Part shown: one piece after another, positions 25,261-33,661 of the stretch
Layout of the letters: each line of letters starts with the position of its first letter
How positions within the stretch are numbered: the first letter of the stretch is position 1
Source: Saccharibacillus alkalitolerans
GTDB lineage: Bacteria; Bacillota; Bacilli; Paenibacillales; Paenibacillaceae
DNA: 64,000 bases
Reading direction: 5' to 3'
Assembly (NCBI RefSeq): GCF_011090185.1
Contig: NZ_JAAFGS010000001.1
Coordinates: 620,001 to 684,000, forward strand
The notes under the pieces: model-generated
Told to the model about the DNA's origin: nothing
Database searches by the model: none
Seen by the model: only the letters and a program-made list of their open reading frames with translations
Position numbers and translations under genes: made by a program

Positions 25261-25335
25261 GAACAAATCCCGGCGCAGGCCCTCTTTGCTTATGGCGGAT
25301 AGGCCGAAGTCCCGGAACACATCGGAGGAATTCAC

Positions 25336-26670
25336 ATGTATCTGCACGGAACCAGCAAAATCAATGCCGCGGGGCATTTGGAAATCGGAGGCTGCGACGT
25401 CGTCGAACTGAAGCAGACGTACGGCACTCCGCTGTATATTATGGACGAGACGCTGATCCGCCGGCGCGCCCGCGAATACCGTCAGGCGTTCGAAGCTTCG
25501 GGTCTGACATTCCAGGTCGCGTATGCGAGCAAAGCGTTCAGCACGCTGGCCATGTGCCGTCTCGCGGACGAAGAAGGGCTGTCGCTGGACGTCGTATCCG
25601 ACGGCGAACTGCACACGGCGCTGCAGGCGGGCTTCCCGGCGGAACGCATCCATTTCCACGGCAACAACAAGACGCCGGACGAGATCGAGATGGCGCTGGA
25701 CGCGAAGATCGGCTGCTTCGTGGCGGACAACTTCACGGAACTGCAGATGCTTCAGGCGATCGGGGCGGACCGCGGCGTACAGGTCAGCATTCTGCTGAGA
25801 GTGACGCCGGGCGTCGAAGCGCATACGCACGAGTACATTTCCACCGGTCAGACGGATTCGAAGTTCGGCTTCGACATCCAGAACGGCACGGCGATCGAAG
25901 CGGTCAAGACGGCTTCGGAGCTGCCGAATCTCGAGCTGCTGGGCCTGCACTCCCACATCGGCTCGCAGATCTTCGAGACGGACGGCTTCGAGATGGCGGT
26001 GGAACGCGTCGCCGGATTCGCGCGCGGCGTGAAGGAACAGCTCGGCGTCGAGTTCAAAGTCGTCAACCTGGGCGGCGGCTTCGGCATTCGTTACACGGAA
26101 GGCGACACGCCGCTGGAAGTGGCCGACTACGTCAAAGCGATCACGGACGGCGTGAAAAAGCACTTCGCCGGCATCGGCGCGCAGCTTCCGCAGATCTGGG
26201 TCGAACCGGGGCGCAGCATCGTCGGCGACGCCGGCACGACGCTGTACACGGTCGGCACGAGCAAAGACATTCCGGGCGTGCGCAAATACGTGGCGGTGGA
26301 CGGCGGCATGACCGACAACCCGCGTCCGGCGCTGTACGAATCCAAATACGAAGCGATGCTGGCGAACCGCGCCGGCGACGCCAACGAAGAGACGGTCTCG
26401 ATCGCCGGCAAATGCTGCGAGAGCGGCGACATGCTGATCTGGGACCTCGAGCTGCCGAAGCCGAATACCGGCGATCTGCTGGCCGTGGCCTGCACCGGCG
26501 CTTACAACTACGCGATGGCGAGCAACTACAACCGCATCCGCCGTCCGGCCGTGGTCTTCGTCAAGGACGGGCAGAGCGATCTGGTCGTCCGCCGCGAGAG
26601 CCTGGAAGACATCACGGGCAACGACGTGGTTCCGGCCCGCCTGGCGAAGCAGGGCGTCGAAGCGAAGTAA
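25336..26670 (+). CDS. lysA: Diaminopimelate decarboxylase
   Basis: A 444-aa PLP-dependent group IV decarboxylase. PLP lysine K66 is in VAYASKAFST; the pyridoxal-phosphate glycine loop NLGGGFGIRY and the phosphate-binding EPGRSIVGDAG are present; substrate Cys/Glu site CCESGDML and TGAYNYAMASNYNRIRRP are near the end. It converts meso-diaminopimelate to lysine. GGAGGAATTCAC precedes ATG. A perfect terminator follows. Confidence 0.95.
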   Translation: MYLHGTSKINAAGHLEIGGCDVVELKQTYGTPLYIMDETLIRRRAREYRQAFEASGLTFQVAYASKAFSTLAMCRLADEEGLSLDVVSDGELHTALQAGFPAERIHFHGNNKTPDEIEMALDAKIGCFVADNFTELQMLQAIGADRGVQVSILLRVTPGVEAHTHEYISTGQTDSKFGFDIQNGTAIEAVKTASELPNLELLGLHSHIGSQIFETDGFEMAVERVAGFARGVKEQLGVEFKVVNLGGGFGIRYTEGDTPLEVADYVKAITDGVKKHFAGIGAQLPQIWVEPGRSIVGDAGTTLYTVGTSKDIPGVRKYVAVDGGMTDNPRPALYESKYEAMLANRAGDANEETVSIAGKCCESGDMLIWDLELPKPNTGDLLAVACTGAYNYAMASNYNRIRRPAVVFVKDGQSDLVVRRESLEDITGNDVVPARLAKQGVEAK

Positions 26671-26699
26671 GAGATTTATAAAGATTTTCAATTAGACGT

Positions 26700-26746
26700 A
26701 AACTCTAGATTCTATTGACTATTCAATGGAATCTAGAGTTTTTTTG
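26700..26746 (+). terminator. Terminator after lysA
   Basis: Perfect 13-bp stem AAACTCTAGATTC/GAATCTAGAGTTT with a 16-base loop and T7 tail. Confidence 0.93.
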
Positions 26747-26829
26747 TTAAAAGATAAAGATTTCCGTGACCTTAATCGTGCTGTACGACGGTATACGCAT
26801 CCTGACGCTGAGCAAATATGTTTTTAATA

Positions 26830-26843
26830 ACTTGTTGACAAGT
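26830..26843. promoter_or_regulatory. Palindrome ahead of the DUF6442-XRE cassette
   Basis: ACTTGT-TG-ACAAGT is a perfect 6-bp inverted repeat, 42 bases before the first gene of the cassette. It is a candidate operator for the XRE-type repressor encoded two genes on. A TTGACA lies inside it (26835-26840) without a good -10. Confidence 0.4.
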
Positions 26844-26871
26844 AAACTTGGCAGGGAAAGGAGAGGATTTT

Positions 26872-27204
26872 ATCAATAAAGAAGAGGTTTTGTTAAAAAG
26901 CAGACAGGAAAATAAAAATCGGGATCTGTTTAAACGAGAAGCCGAAATTACGGCGGGCTTTGCCGGTTCTATTACGGCGATCTTGCTGGCTACCATATTT
27001 TTCGTAACACAGACCTTGTTGGGCGATGGTTTTGATTTTGCTCTCTACGCAGTAATCTTTTCCGTTCCGGCTGCCGGCTTTATCGTCAAAGCCATTCGAA
27101 TGAAGCGCAAACGGGATATTGTGCTCTCGATTATTTACACGTTGTCGGCAATCATTCTGTCGGTTTTTCATTTTGTGAACCTGATCGGAATCTACGGAGG
27201 ATAA
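26872..27204 (+). CDS. DUF6442-like small membrane protein, apparently non-ATG start
   Basis: About 111 aa: a polar N-terminus (KEEVLLKSRQENKNRDLFKRE) then three hydrophobic helices (FAGSITAILLATIFFVTQTLL, a helix ending FSVPAAGFIVKAI, and one around ILSIIYTLSAIILSVFHF). It resembles DUF6442 proteins, normally paired with a small XRE regulator as here. The consensus-positioned start is ATC 26872, 6 bases after AAAGGAGAG; there is no ATG/GTG there. TTG 26848 lies before the ribosome site and TTG 26890 is only 2-3 bases after AAGAGG. Either a rare ATC start or a start-codon mutation. The stop lies 4 bases before the regulator gene. Confidence 0.65.
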   Translation: MNKEEVLLKSRQENKNRDLFKREAEITAGFAGSITAILLATIFFVTQTLLGDGFDFALYAVIFSVPAAGFIVKAIRMKRKRDIVLSIIYTLSAIILSVFHFVNLIGIYGG

Positions 27205-27208
27205 GGGA

Positions 27209-27418
27209 ATGGAAGAAAAATTAATTCTCCGCAATCGGCTGAAAGAAGCAAGAACGGAAAAGAAGTTATCCCAAGTCGAACTCGCTCGCTTGGTCGGCGT
27301 GTCTCGAAATACGATCAGTTCGATCGAAACCGGACAATTTAATCCGACCGCTAAGCTGGCTCTCATTTGCTGCATCGCGTTGGATAAAAAATTTGAGGAA
27401 CTTTTCTATTTTGATTAA
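27209..27418 (+). CDS. Small XRE-family transcriptional regulator
   Basis: A 69-aa Cro/CI-type helix-turn-helix protein: LRNRLKEARTEKKLSQVELA, then VGVSRNTISSIETGQFNPTAKLA. It is the YozG-type minimal regulator commonly encoded next to small membrane proteins such as DUF6442. Ribosome site GGAGGATAAGGGA precedes ATG. Probably binds the palindrome upstream of the preceding gene. Composition is AT-richer than the flanking housekeeping genes. Confidence 0.88.
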   Translation: MEEKLILRNRLKEARTEKKLSQVELARLVGVSRNTISSIETGQFNPTAKLALICCIALDKKFEELFYFD

Positions 27419-27479
27419 GGTGATGTAAGCGGACAGGATCTAAACGTTACTATGGCAAAAGAGAGGATAGATAAAGTAG

Positions 27480-27935
27480 ATGCAACAACCCATCGACGGG
27501 CTTCGCCGTCCAGGCTGGCCCGAAATTCTCGTATGTCTGCTTGCCCACACGCTCATTGTTTTTTTCGGAGCGTATACGATCAATTGGATGATGCCGAACG
27601 TTACCGTTTTTTACGGCCTAAGCCTTTCAGCTCTTTCTGCTTTGGCGGGATTAGGCGCATTTTTGGCGGCCTATGCGATTAGAATTCGAAACCCGTTATC
27701 TTTCGGCCTTAAGCGTGTATCGCGCAAGTGGCTTTTTCAAGGAGCGGTTTTCGGAGTCGGGGTGTTTGTACTTGCAAAAGTATTAGTGCTGCTTTTTATT
27801 GTTGCTTTCGTAACCGGTCTTGCGACTTCTTACTTGTTTTATCGAACCCAGTCCATTTGGCCGGGCGTCATCGTGCATATCGTCAACAATGCTTTGGCTA
27901 CCGCGCTTACCGCAGTGATTCCGATGTTGGTCTGA
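27480..27935 (+). CDS. CPBP-family membrane protein lacking the EExxxR motif (internal deletion)
   Basis: A 151-aa membrane protein with about four to five helices. The C-terminal part (GLATSYLFYRTQSIWPGVIVHIVNNALA) matches the last two helices of CPBP/Abi intramembrane proteases, with H133 and N137 of motif HxxxN. The preceding region normally has the paired glutamates EExxxR and an H motif, but here the chain passes directly from AVFGVGVFVLAKVLVLLFIVAF into the C-terminal helices, so roughly 60-70 residues appear to be missing. It is probably a catalytically dead remnant. The start is supported only by a loose purine tract. Confidence 0.6.
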   Translation: MQQPIDGLRRPGWPEILVCLLAHTLIVFFGAYTINWMMPNVTVFYGLSLSALSALAGLGAFLAAYAIRIRNPLSFGLKRVSRKWLFQGAVFGVGVFVLAKVLVLLFIVAFVTGLATSYLFYRTQSIWPGVIVHIVNNALATALTAVIPMLV

Positions 27936-28171
27936 CACGGATTTCCGTTTTAGCGATATGGAGAAGCTTAGAGATGAGTTAAGAAACAGAGAAGAGTCGG
28001 AGCTGCCGAAACTCGATCGAAAAATCGATTTTGAACAGCTTTCCGATTCGATCTCTGCTTTGCGTTATTTTTTTATTTCGGGTACACTGGTTAAGGTTGC
28101 CGAATCGTCCCGTTGGGACGGGATCGGCCAGATCGATAATGCATCCATACGAACATTCAAGGGAGATGACC

Positions 28172-28609
28172 ATGATGAAAAAAGGATATATCGAGCTCGA
28201 AAACGGCGGCAGCGTCGAAATCGAATTTTTGCCGGAAGAAGCGCCGAACACGGTAGCGAACTTCGAGAAGCTGGCCAACTCCGGTTTCTATAACGGCCTG
28301 TCTTTCCACCGCGTCATTCCGGGATTCGTCGCCCAGGGCGGATGCCCGAACGGCACCGGCACCGGCGGCCCGGGCTGGCAGATCGACTGCGAGACGGATA
28401 CCAACGTGACGAAGCATGCCAAAGGCGTTCTGTCGATGGCTCACGCGGGCAAGAACACGGGCGGAAGCCAGTTCTTCATCTGCTACGGCCCTCAGCCGCA
28501 TTTGGACGGCGTTCACACCGTATTCGGCAAAGTGATCAGCGGCATGGAATTCATCGACGGCATGAAGCAGGGCGACAAAATGAAAGAAGTGAAGGTCGTT
28601 ACGGAGTGA
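28172..28609 (+). CDS. ppiB: Peptidyl-prolyl cis-trans isomerase, cyclophilin type
   Basis: A 145-aa cyclophilin. Active-site motif [13 protein letters not shown] (R catalytic), the [11 protein letters not shown] loop, [16 protein letters not shown] and HTVFGKV. It catalyses proline isomerisation in the cytoplasm. B. subtilis ppiB also sits just after lysA. Two adjacent ATGs (28172, 28175) are possible; GGGAG fits the first best. Upstream, 27936-28171 holds no convincing gene. Confidence 0.93.
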   Translation: MMKKGYIELENGGSVEIEFLPEEAPNTVANFEKLANSGFYNGLSFHRVIPGFVAQGGCPNGTGTGGPGWQIDCETDTNVTKHAKGVLSMAHAGKNTGGSQFFICYGPQPHLDGVHTVFGKVISGMEFIDGMKQGDKMKEVKVVTE

Positions 28610-28631
28610 TTCCGAACGGATTTGCATCTCG

Positions 28632-28668
28632 GAAGCCCCCGACGGAGAAGATCCGGCGGGGGCTTTTG
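28632..28668 (+). terminator. Terminator after ppiB
   Basis: Stem AAGCCCCC.G/C.GGGGGCTT with an inner CGG/CCG pair, followed by TTTT. Confidence 0.8.
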
Positions 28669-28799
28669 CGTCTGCCGATGGAAGGGAACCGCCGTGCGGA
28701 CGAATGAAGTTAACCGTTTTCGAAACATATGGTGTATATTGAAGTTATCGAATCATCGAGAAGTCGAGACGACTATTTTCGGCAAAAGGGGTTATCAAC

Positions 28800-28973
28800 A
28801 TGCAGCGTTTTTTGCAAATCGGGTATGCCGTCTTTTTCCTTATTGGGCTTTTAATGCTTCTGGTGCTGCCCTGGCCGAACGGAACGGCGATGTATCCTTT
28901 TCTGGTCATGGCCATCTGCGCTTGGGGATTTTGGTATTCGGGACAAAAAAACAAGCGGAAGCCGCGAAAGTGA
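28800..28973 (+). CDS. Small two-helix membrane protein (57 aa)
   Basis: A 58-codon frame beginning MQRFLQIGYAVFFLIGLLML, then a PWPNGTAMYP turn, a second helix FLVMAICAWGFWYSG and a basic tail KNKRKPRK. The positive-inside tail and two helices suggest a hairpin membrane protein with cytoplasmic ends. AAAGGGG lies about 8 bases before ATG. Family unknown. Confidence 0.6.
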   Translation: MQRFLQIGYAVFFLIGLLMLLVLPWPNGTAMYPFLVMAICAWGFWYSGQKNKRKPRK

Positions 28974-29042
28974 TCATTCGACGTTTTTGACCGATTGGGG
29001 CATACGTTGACTTTTCGGGAAATTGATGAAAAGAGGGGAACC

Positions 29043-29615
29043 ATGAAAAGCATTTTAACATCCGGTTTTGCCGTATCGGTCCTGCTGCTGGGAAGCCTTG
29101 CTTGCGGGACCGGGGCGGGAGCGCAGGGGAATTCCGTCCAGAGAGAAGCGATTTCGCCGATCTCGGTTTCAAGCAAAGCCGCGGTACCGATGTCCAAAAA
29201 CAAAATCGTTTTGAATAAGCAGACGGCCCGATTCGTCGCTGCCGGCAAGGTTCCGGGCTTGGGCGTCCATACCGGGATGACCAAGAGCCAAGTGCAAAAA
29301 ATTTACGGCAAGCAGACGGACTCTTTTTATTACTTCGGCGGCGAGTTTTTTATTTTTGAACGTCTTCCTAACACCGCCTTTTGTTTTGAGGGAGCCGGCG
29401 GCAAATTTTCTTCCGTCCTGATCGAGTCGGACGACCTGAGTACAAAGACTTTCGCAAGCGTGAAAAAAACGCTGGGGAAGCCTGATACGGAAGGGCTGGA
29501 CGAGATGGGGGAATTCGCTTACCAAATGCTGTATACGTATAACGACAACACGATGTATTTTCAATCTTACAAAGGCAGAACCATGGTGAGCACGCTGCTG
29601 ATCATTTTCAGGTAG
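29043..29615 (+). CDS. Secreted protein, DUF4309-like
   Basis: A 190-aa exported protein. An N-terminal signal ([27 protein letters not shown]) carries a cysteine in SLAC, a weak lipobox, so it may be a lipoprotein. The mature part has the [20 protein letters not shown] segment typical of SmpA/DUF4309-type folds, where a helix follows G-M-T-K-x-x-V, then a beta-rich C-terminus. Ribosome site AGAGGGG precedes ATG 29043; the longer frame starts before it. Function unknown. Confidence 0.68.
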   Translation: MKSILTSGFAVSVLLLGSLACGTGAGAQGNSVQREAISPISVSSKAAVPMSKNKIVLNKQTARFVAAGKVPGLGVHTGMTKSQVQKIYGKQTDSFYYFGGEFFIFERLPNTAFCFEGAGGKFSSVLIESDDLSTKTFASVKKTLGKPDTEGLDEMGEFAYQMLYTYNDNTMYFQSYKGRTMVSTLLIIFR

Positions 29616-29721
29616 CTCTGTTCGATCACCGTATCGTCCGTCATTGCATTTCACGATCAACCGTGCTACCATCATAACCAATACCGTATTCCGGGCAATT
29701 TCCGGATACGCATACCACTCT

Positions 29722-29876
29722 TTCGGGGCGGGGCGCAATTCCCCACCGGCGGTGACGGCGCATGATCCTCGGGATCGGCGGCCGAAGTCCGTGACCCGGA
29801 TCGCTCTTTCAAGAGCGTTTCGGTTGACCCGGTGCGATTCCGGGACCGACAGTAATAGTCTGGATGGGAGAAAGAG
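29722..29876 (+). ncRNA. FMN riboswitch (RFN element)
   Basis: All conserved RFN blocks can be read: GGGGCGGGGCGCAATTCCCC start, ACCGGCGGTGA, the AAGTCCGTGACCCG segment, a variable stem (GCTCTTTCAAGAGC), GGTTGACCCGGTGCGATTCC, GGGACCGACAGTAATAGTC and the closing TGGATGGGAGAAAG. Flavin mononucleotide binding would reduce riboflavin gene expression. A weak promoter TTGCAT (29644-29649) / TACCAT (29667-29672), 17 bases apart, precedes it. Confidence 0.95.
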
Positions 29877-30272
29877 AAAAGGAACCGTCGTATTTGCCGT
29901 GCATTCGCGCCCAGGAACCGTTGCTGAACGGCTCGCTTTCGAGCGTATGCAGGATATCGGGCGGAGCCGTATGTGCAGGTGAGAACAGTGAATTTCGCGG
30001 ACGTTCATCCGGGATATCTCTTCCTTTTTCACATGTTCGGCTCGGCCGTTCGAGTTTGATAGATGCCAACGGCAGGAGTCCGCTTTTCGGGCTTTCGTGC
30101 TTGTTTGCGCACCGAAAATTCGGCAAATACGCGTTAGCTCGCTTTTCAATCCCAAGCCCCGCACTCGGACATCCGTCCGATAGCGGGGCTTTTTGCATGC
30201 ACCGAACAGAGGCTGCCGGAGCGGTATTTCGTGCACCTTATCCAAACGCAAAGACAGAAGGAGGTGGAGCCC
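29877..30272 (+). promoter_or_regulatory. Long expression platform between riboswitch and ribE
   Basis: About 400 bases without a supported gene. It contains a hairpin CCGTTGCTGAACGG (29919-29932). No ribD frame is present, although ribD normally comes first in this operon. The region ends with a strong ribosome site AAGGAGGTGG for ribE. Confidence 0.6.
30154..30197 (+). terminator. Riboswitch-controlled terminator
   Basis: Stem AAGCCCCGC/GCGGGGCTT with an inner TCGGAC/GTCCGA stem, then TTTTT. It lies upstream of ribE and is the probable regulatory terminator of the FMN switch, though unusually far (278 bases) from the aptamer. Confidence 0.8.
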
Positions 30273-30938
30273 ATGTTTACCGGCCTGATCGAAGAAGTGG
30301 GCAGCCTGCGGCGCGCCGACCGGCGCGGCGAAGCGATGGTACTGACCCTCGGCGCCAAAAAAGTGCTGGAAAACGTCGCGATCGGAGACAGTATCGCCGT
30401 CAACGGCGTCTGTCTGACGGTGACGAGCTACGAACGCGACTCGTTCACGGTCGACGTGATGCCGCAGACGTACCGGAGCAGCAATCTCAGCATGCTGGGC
30501 AGCGGCAGCCCGGTCAATCTGGAGCGGGCGCTGGCGGCGAACGGGCGCTTCGGCGGCCATATCGTGCAGGGACACGTCGACGGCACGGCCTCGGTCGTAT
30601 CGGTCGAGCGGGATCAGAACGCCGTCGTCTTCACGTTCAAGGCGGACGACCCGCATATGATGCGCTACGTGATCGGCAAAGGATCGATCGCGATCGACGG
30701 TGTCAGCTTGACGGTGACTCATGCGGAAAACGGCTATTTCGGCGTATCGATCATTCCGCACACGCTGGGGGAAACGGCGCTGCAGCATAAAAAGGCGGGA
30801 AGTTCCGTCAACGTCGAATGCGACATTTTGGGCAAGTACGTCGAGCACCTGCTCGGCTTCGGAACAGCGGACAAGACGGAGGCGAAGACGTTCTCTGCCA
30901 TCGACGAAAGTTTCTTGTCGCGCCATGGGTACGCCTGA
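30273..30938 (+). CDS. ribE: Riboflavin synthase alpha chain
   Basis: A 221-aa protein with the two tandem lumazine-binding barrels. Barrel 1 starts [13 protein letters not shown] and contains [10 protein letters not shown]; barrel 2 (about from residue 98) has [14 protein letters not shown] and [11 protein letters not shown]. It dismutates two 6,7-dimethyl-8-ribityllumazine molecules into riboflavin. It is the first gene of the FMN-controlled operon here, whereas ribD usually precedes it. Confidence 0.94.
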   Translation: MFTGLIEEVGSLRRADRRGEAMVLTLGAKKVLENVAIGDSIAVNGVCLTVTSYERDSFTVDVMPQTYRSSNLSMLGSGSPVNLERALAANGRFGGHIVQGHVDGTASVVSVERDQNAVVFTFKADDPHMMRYVIGKGSIAIDGVSLTVTHAENGYFGVSIIPHTLGETALQHKKAGSSVNVECDILGKYVEHLLGFGTADKTEAKTFSAIDESFLSRHGYA

Positions 30939-30981
30939 CCGAAAGCATAAGGTCGGGGCGAAGAATGAAGGAGGAGAAAGC

Positions 30982-32283
30982 ATGGATGAACGATTCGCGT
31001 TCGACGCCATCGACGACGCGCTGGCGGATCTGAAAGCCGGCAAAATCGTGCTGGTCGTCGACGACGAAGACCGGGAGAACGAAGGCGATTTTATCGCGCT
31101 GGCCGACCGGGTTACGCCGGAAGTCATCAACTTCATGATTACGGAAGGACGCGGGCTCGTCTGTCTGCCGATTACCCGCGAACGTGCGGCGCTGCTGGAA
31201 CTTGAGCCAATGACGACCCGCAACACGGACTTTCACGGGACGGCCTTTACGGTGTCGGTCGACCATGTGAAGACGACGACCGGCATTTCGGCGCACGAAC
31301 GGGCGGTTACGGCGCGCGCGATTACGCAGCTCGAAATGACGGCCGACGATTTCCGCCGGCCGGGGCATATGTTTCCGCTGATCGCCAAAGACGGCGGCGT
31401 GCTGCGGCGGGCCGGCCACACGGAAGCGGCCGTCGATCTGGCGCGGCTGAGCGGCGCGGAGCCTGCGGGCGTGATCTGCGAAGTCATTAAGGAAGACGGA
31501 TCGATGGCGCGGCTGCCGGATCTGATCGAAATGGCGAAGAAGTGGAACATGAAGCTGATCAGCATCAAAGACCTGATTCAATACCGCAGCGAGCGCGAAC
31601 AGCTGATCCGTCGCGAAGTCGAAGTGCGGATGCCGACGGACTACGGCGAATTCCGGGCCGTCGCGTACAGCAACAAAATCGACGACAAAGAGCATGTTGC
31701 CTTGGTCAAGGGAGAGATCGATCCCGAGCGTCCGGTGCTGCTGCGGGTGCATTCGGAATGCTTGACGGGCGACGTGTTCCATTCGCACCGCTGCGACTGC
31801 GGTCCGCAGTTCGAAGCGGCGATGCGGCAGATCGAAGCGGAAGGCTCTGGCATTCTGCTGTATATGCGGCAGGAAGGACGCGGCATCGGGTTGGTCAACA
31901 AACTGAAGGCGTACAAGCTGCAGGAAGAAGGCATGGACACGGTCGACGCCAACTTGGCGCTCGGCTTCGCCGCCGATTTGCGGGAATACGGCATCGGGGC
32001 GCAGATCCTGAGCGATCTGGGCGTTCGGCAGATCCGGCTTCTGACCAACAATCCCCGCAAGATCAAAGGGCTGCAGGGACACGGTCTGGAAGTCGTCGAA
32101 CGGGTGCCGATCCAAATGCCGGAAAATGCGGACAATACCGGCTACCTGCATACGAAGCAGTCGAAGCTGGGACATCTGCTGAACTTCGGTCCGAGCGGAC
32201 AAGCGAAGACGCCGCCGGAAGAGCTCCAGCCTCTGGAACAGAACGAAGCGCCGAGCTTGCCCGAGAACGGAAAGAAGTTCTAA
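30982..32283 (+). CDS. ribBA: Bifunctional DHBP synthase / GTP cyclohydrolase II
   Basis: A 433-aa fusion. The N-terminal 3,4-dihydroxy-2-butanone 4-phosphate synthase domain (about 1-205) has [13 protein letters not shown] and GHTEAAVDL. The C-terminal GTP cyclohydrolase II domain (about 206-405) has the zinc cysteines in [15 protein letters not shown] and RQEGRGIGL. It supplies both precursors of lumazine. ATG 30982 follows AAGGAGGAGAAAG; the longer frame overlaps ribE and is not used. Confidence 0.95.
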   Translation: MDERFAFDAIDDALADLKAGKIVLVVDDEDRENEGDFIALADRVTPEVINFMITEGRGLVCLPITRERAALLELEPMTTRNTDFHGTAFTVSVDHVKTTTGISAHERAVTARAITQLEMTADDFRRPGHMFPLIAKDGGVLRRAGHTEAAVDLARLSGAEPAGVICEVIKEDGSMARLPDLIEMAKKWNMKLISIKDLIQYRSEREQLIRREVEVRMPTDYGEFRAVAYSNKIDDKEHVALVKGEIDPERPVLLRVHSECLTGDVFHSHRCDCGPQFEAAMRQIEAEGSGILLYMRQEGRGIGLVNKLKAYKLQEEGMDTVDANLALGFAADLREYGIGAQILSDLGVRQIRLLTNNPRKIKGLQGHGLEVVERVPIQMPENADNTGYLHTKQSKLGHLLNFGPSGQAKTPPEELQPLEQNEAPSLPENGKKF

Positions 32284-32367
32284 CGGACGCTAATCAAGAA
32301 ATTTGTAAAACGAAGGCTACAAACCGGTCAATCTGGTATACAATAGACAAAGGATGGTTGATGACAA

Positions 32368-32838
32368 ATGGCAAACGTATTCGAAGGACACTTGGTATCG
32401 CAGGGATATAAGTTCGGGATCGTCGTAGGCAGATTCAACGAGTTCATCACGTCGAAACTGCTGTCCGGAGCGCTTGACGCGCTGAAGCGGCACGGCGTCG
32501 AAGACAATGACGTCGACGTGGCCTGGGTGCCGGGAGCGTTCGAGATGCCGCTCATCGCGCAAAAGATGGCCGAAAGCGGCAAATACGACGCGGTGATCAC
32601 GCTCGGAACAGTTATTCGCGGCTCCACGACGCATTACGATTATGTCTGCAACGAAGTGGCGAAAGGCGTATCCGCGATCAATTTGAAAACGGGCGTTCCG
32701 ACGATCTTCGGCCTCGTCACCACCGAAAATATCGAACAGGCGATCGAACGCGCGGGAACCAAAGCCGGCAACAAAGGCTGGGATTCGGCGATGGCGGCGA
32801 TCGAGATGGCCAGCCTGAGCCGTCAATTCAAGGGCTGA
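32368..32838 (+). CDS. ribH: 6,7-Dimethyl-8-ribityllumazine synthase
   Basis: A 156-aa lumazine synthase with [21 protein letters not shown], the [16 protein letters not shown] active-site segment and [17 protein letters not shown]. It condenses DHBP with the pyrimidine intermediate; products of ribE and ribBA flank its step. It closes the riboflavin operon. Start ATG follows AAAGGATGG with a 7-base gap. Confidence 0.95.
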   Translation: MANVFEGHLVSQGYKFGIVVGRFNEFITSKLLSGALDALKRHGVEDNDVDVAWVPGAFEMPLIAQKMAESGKYDAVITLGTVIRGSTTHYDYVCNEVAKGVSAINLKTGVPTIFGLVTTENIEQAIERAGTKAGNKGWDSAMAAIEMASLSRQFKG

Positions 32839-32869
32839 CCGTTCGCAATACGGGCGGAGGGGAAACGGC

Positions 32870-33661
32870 TTGACTGTACTTTACAAACTGGAAACGTTCG
32901 AAGGTCCGCTCGACCTGCTGCTGCACCTGATCGACAAGGCGGAGATCGATATTCAACAGATTTCCATCAGCATGATTACGGAGCAGTACATGGACTACCT
33001 GCGCACCATGCAGGAACTCGAGCTGGAAGTAACGAGCGAATTCCTCGTGATGGCGGCGACGCTGCTCGCGATCAAGAGCAAACTGCTGCTGCCCAAACCT
33101 CCGGTCATGGATATGGACGAGTACGATTTCTACGAAGAGGAAGAGCCCGATCCGCGGGAGGACCTGATTCGCAGGCTGACCGAGTATCGGAAGTATAAGA
33201 GCATCGCGGGCCTGCTGCACGAGAAGGAACACGAGCGCGGCCGTATCTATATCCGGGAACCGGACGACCTTGCGCCGTTCCTTCCGGAGGAATCTTCGAA
33301 TCCCGTCGAGGGACTGCATGTGGCCGACTTGGTGTCGGCCCTGCAGCGCGCGCTGATGCGGGCCGACCGCAAGCCGGTCGTCGCCCGCATTCGGCGCGAC
33401 GAGATTTCCGTCAGGGACCGGATGCGCGAACTCGAAGGAGCGCTGCGCGGCGCGGGCCCCGGCGGCAGAATATTGTTCTCGAGTGTGTTGAACGAACGGA
33501 TGTACAGACAGGAGATCGTCGTGACGTTCCTCGCCGTACTCGAACTGATGAAGATGAAGCAGGTGAGCTGCTATCAGGATCGGCTGTTCGACGACATCGT
33601 AATGGAGTGGAGAGGGGAAACGGCGTCAAATGGATTTGCAGACGTTGAAATCAATTATTGA
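32870..33661 (+). CDS. scpA: Segregation and condensation protein A
   Basis: A 263-aa kleisin. N-terminal TVLYKLETFEGPLDLLLHLI binds SMC; the acidic linker DEYDFYEEEEPDPRED is around residues 83-98; the C-terminal winged helix carries ETIV..FLAVLELMKMKQVSCYQ-type sequence. With ScpB and SMC it forms bacterial condensin. TTG 32870 is the start, after GGGCGGAGGGG. It overlaps scpB by 32 bases. Confidence 0.93.
   Translation: MTVLYKLETFEGPLDLLLHLIDKAEIDIQQISISMITEQYMDYLRTMQELELEVTSEFLVMAATLLAIKSKLLLPKPPVMDMDEYDFYEEEEPDPREDLIRRLTEYRKYKSIAGLLHEKEHERGRIYIREPDDLAPFLPEESSNPVEGLHVADLVSALQRALMRADRKPVVARIRRDEISVRDRMRELEGALRGAGPGGRILFSSVLNERMYRQEIVVTFLAVLELMKMKQVSCYQDRLFDDIVMEWRGETASNGFADVEINY

Noticed and set aside
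27958-28293. Forward frame of 111 aa between the CPBP remnant and ppiB
   Set aside because: It has no ribosome site, runs 120 bases into ppiB in another frame and shows no recognisable motif.
29644-29982. 112-aa frame across the FMN riboswitch
   Set aside because: It overlaps the highly conserved RFN structure and has no ribosome site; it is a chance open frame.
29864-30790. 308-aa frame overlapping the rib leader and ribE
   Set aside because: It is Arg-rich, low-complexity out-of-frame sequence in a GC-rich gene, and it does not resemble RibD.
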